DNA of 64,000 bases, taken from positions 124,001-188,000 of the forward strand of contig NZ_CP018793.1 in assembly GCF_002139875.1 (NCBI RefSeq). Reading direction: 5' to 3'. Positions 63,817 through 64,000 of this stretch are shown one piece after another; position 1 is the stretch's first letter; every line of letters begins with the position of its first letter. The notes beneath the pieces were generated by a model. It was given only the letters and a program-made list of their open reading frames with translations, was not told the origin of the DNA and did no database searches. The stretch is from Campylobacter vicugnae. GTDB lineage: Bacteria > Campylobacterota > Campylobacteria > Campylobacterales > Campylobacteraceae. Position numbers and translations under genes: made by a program.

Positions 63817-64000
63817 ATGAATATACCTAAAATACCATTTATTAATATGTTGAATACATGGAATTTTGACATTATAGATAAGATATATCAAGATAAAATT
63901 GTAACCGACAATAATAAGATGATTGAATATGTAAATTTTTTATATAATACCGGACAAATAGATAAAATTAGGCATATTATAAACTTATTAGACGATGAAT
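63817..64000 (+). CDS. Start of a further gene, cut by the window edge
   Basis: 61 codons visible from ATG 63817, with AAAGGG upstream and 3 nt after the previous stop. It begins MNIPKIPFINMLNTWNFDII. No family is recognisable in this length; operon position suggests another surface-polysaccharide protein. Confidence 0.6.
   Translation, partial: MNIPKIPFINMLNTWNFDIIDKIYQDKIVTDNNKMIEYVNFLYNTGQIDKIRHIINLLDDE

Overview
ORGANISM. The window is AT-rich epsilonproteobacterial DNA and looks like Campylobacter. The evidence is nrfHA with a CxxCH active-site heme, a PEB3/AcfC-type binding protein, two FlgE paralogues, sigma-54 flagellar promoters of the GG-N10-GC type, GDP-heptose genes (hddA-gmhA-hddC), and many poly-G tracts in surface-sugar genes. 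It is probably not C. jejuni itself, because it carries an lpoB/ycfL-type lipoprotein operon. Species assignment is inference only.

LAYOUT. 1-4045 (mainly minus strand): a three-gene NitT/TauT-type ABC importer (ATPase cut by the window edge) and a decayed phosphoethanolamine transferase. 4195-10193: a MATE exporter, nrfHA, an Fe(III)-binding protein and an Abi-like HEPN gene. 10351-13201: the large hook protein FlgE behind a sigma-54 promoter. 13501-18521 (minus): a five-gene envelope operon with three lipoproteins, including LpoB and YcfL homologues and a CsgG/FlgT-like protein. 18838-20211: a RhuM remnant, five tRNAs and a small lipoprotein gene hidden between two of them. 20241-25366: MFS exporter, thyX, nitroreductase, AcfC/PEB3-like protein, typA. 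25467-29735: fliK, flgD and a second flgE, with two more sigma-54 promoters.

30082-64000 is a surface-polysaccharide (capsule-type) locus. The plus-strand operon 30082-40867 encodes a ColD-like PLP dehydratase with His in place of the catalytic Lys, two RmlC-like epimerases, four Fcl-like reductases, another SDR, a split transketolase and a GDP-heptose 4,6-dehydratase. manC-gmd (minus) and hddA-gmhA-hddC (plus) supply GDP-mannose-type and GDP-heptose precursors. The rest encodes transferases: GT2, TagF-like and LicD-like proteins and a TagD-like cytidylyltransferase. Together these suggest a glycerol-phosphate-containing, teichoic-acid-like polymer with deoxy-heptose or dideoxy-sugar decorations.

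PUTATIVE SWITCHES. (1) Five genes of the deoxysugar operon carry a G8-G9 tract at the 3' end of an otherwise complete gene. At each, one frame stays open across a hairpin that buries the next gene's start region and stops on that start codon; the other two frames stop within about 15 nt. This looks like phase-variable translational coupling, a kind of switch I do not recall being described. (2) A serine recombinase gene lies inside a 700-bp segment bounded by perfect 18-bp inverted repeats, exactly between the divergent manC-gmd and hddA operons. (3) A 686-bp segment bounded by 67-bp inverted repeats carries the N-terminal half of a GT2; its C-terminal half lies outside in the opposite orientation, so inversion would rebuild the gene and reverse a promoter. 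(4) Two perfect 289-bp inverted repeats flank 479 bp and would swap the C-terminus of a 1116-aa transferase. (5) Conventional poly-G on/off tracts lie early in two large transferase genes. Inversion itself and effects on expression are inferred, not observed.
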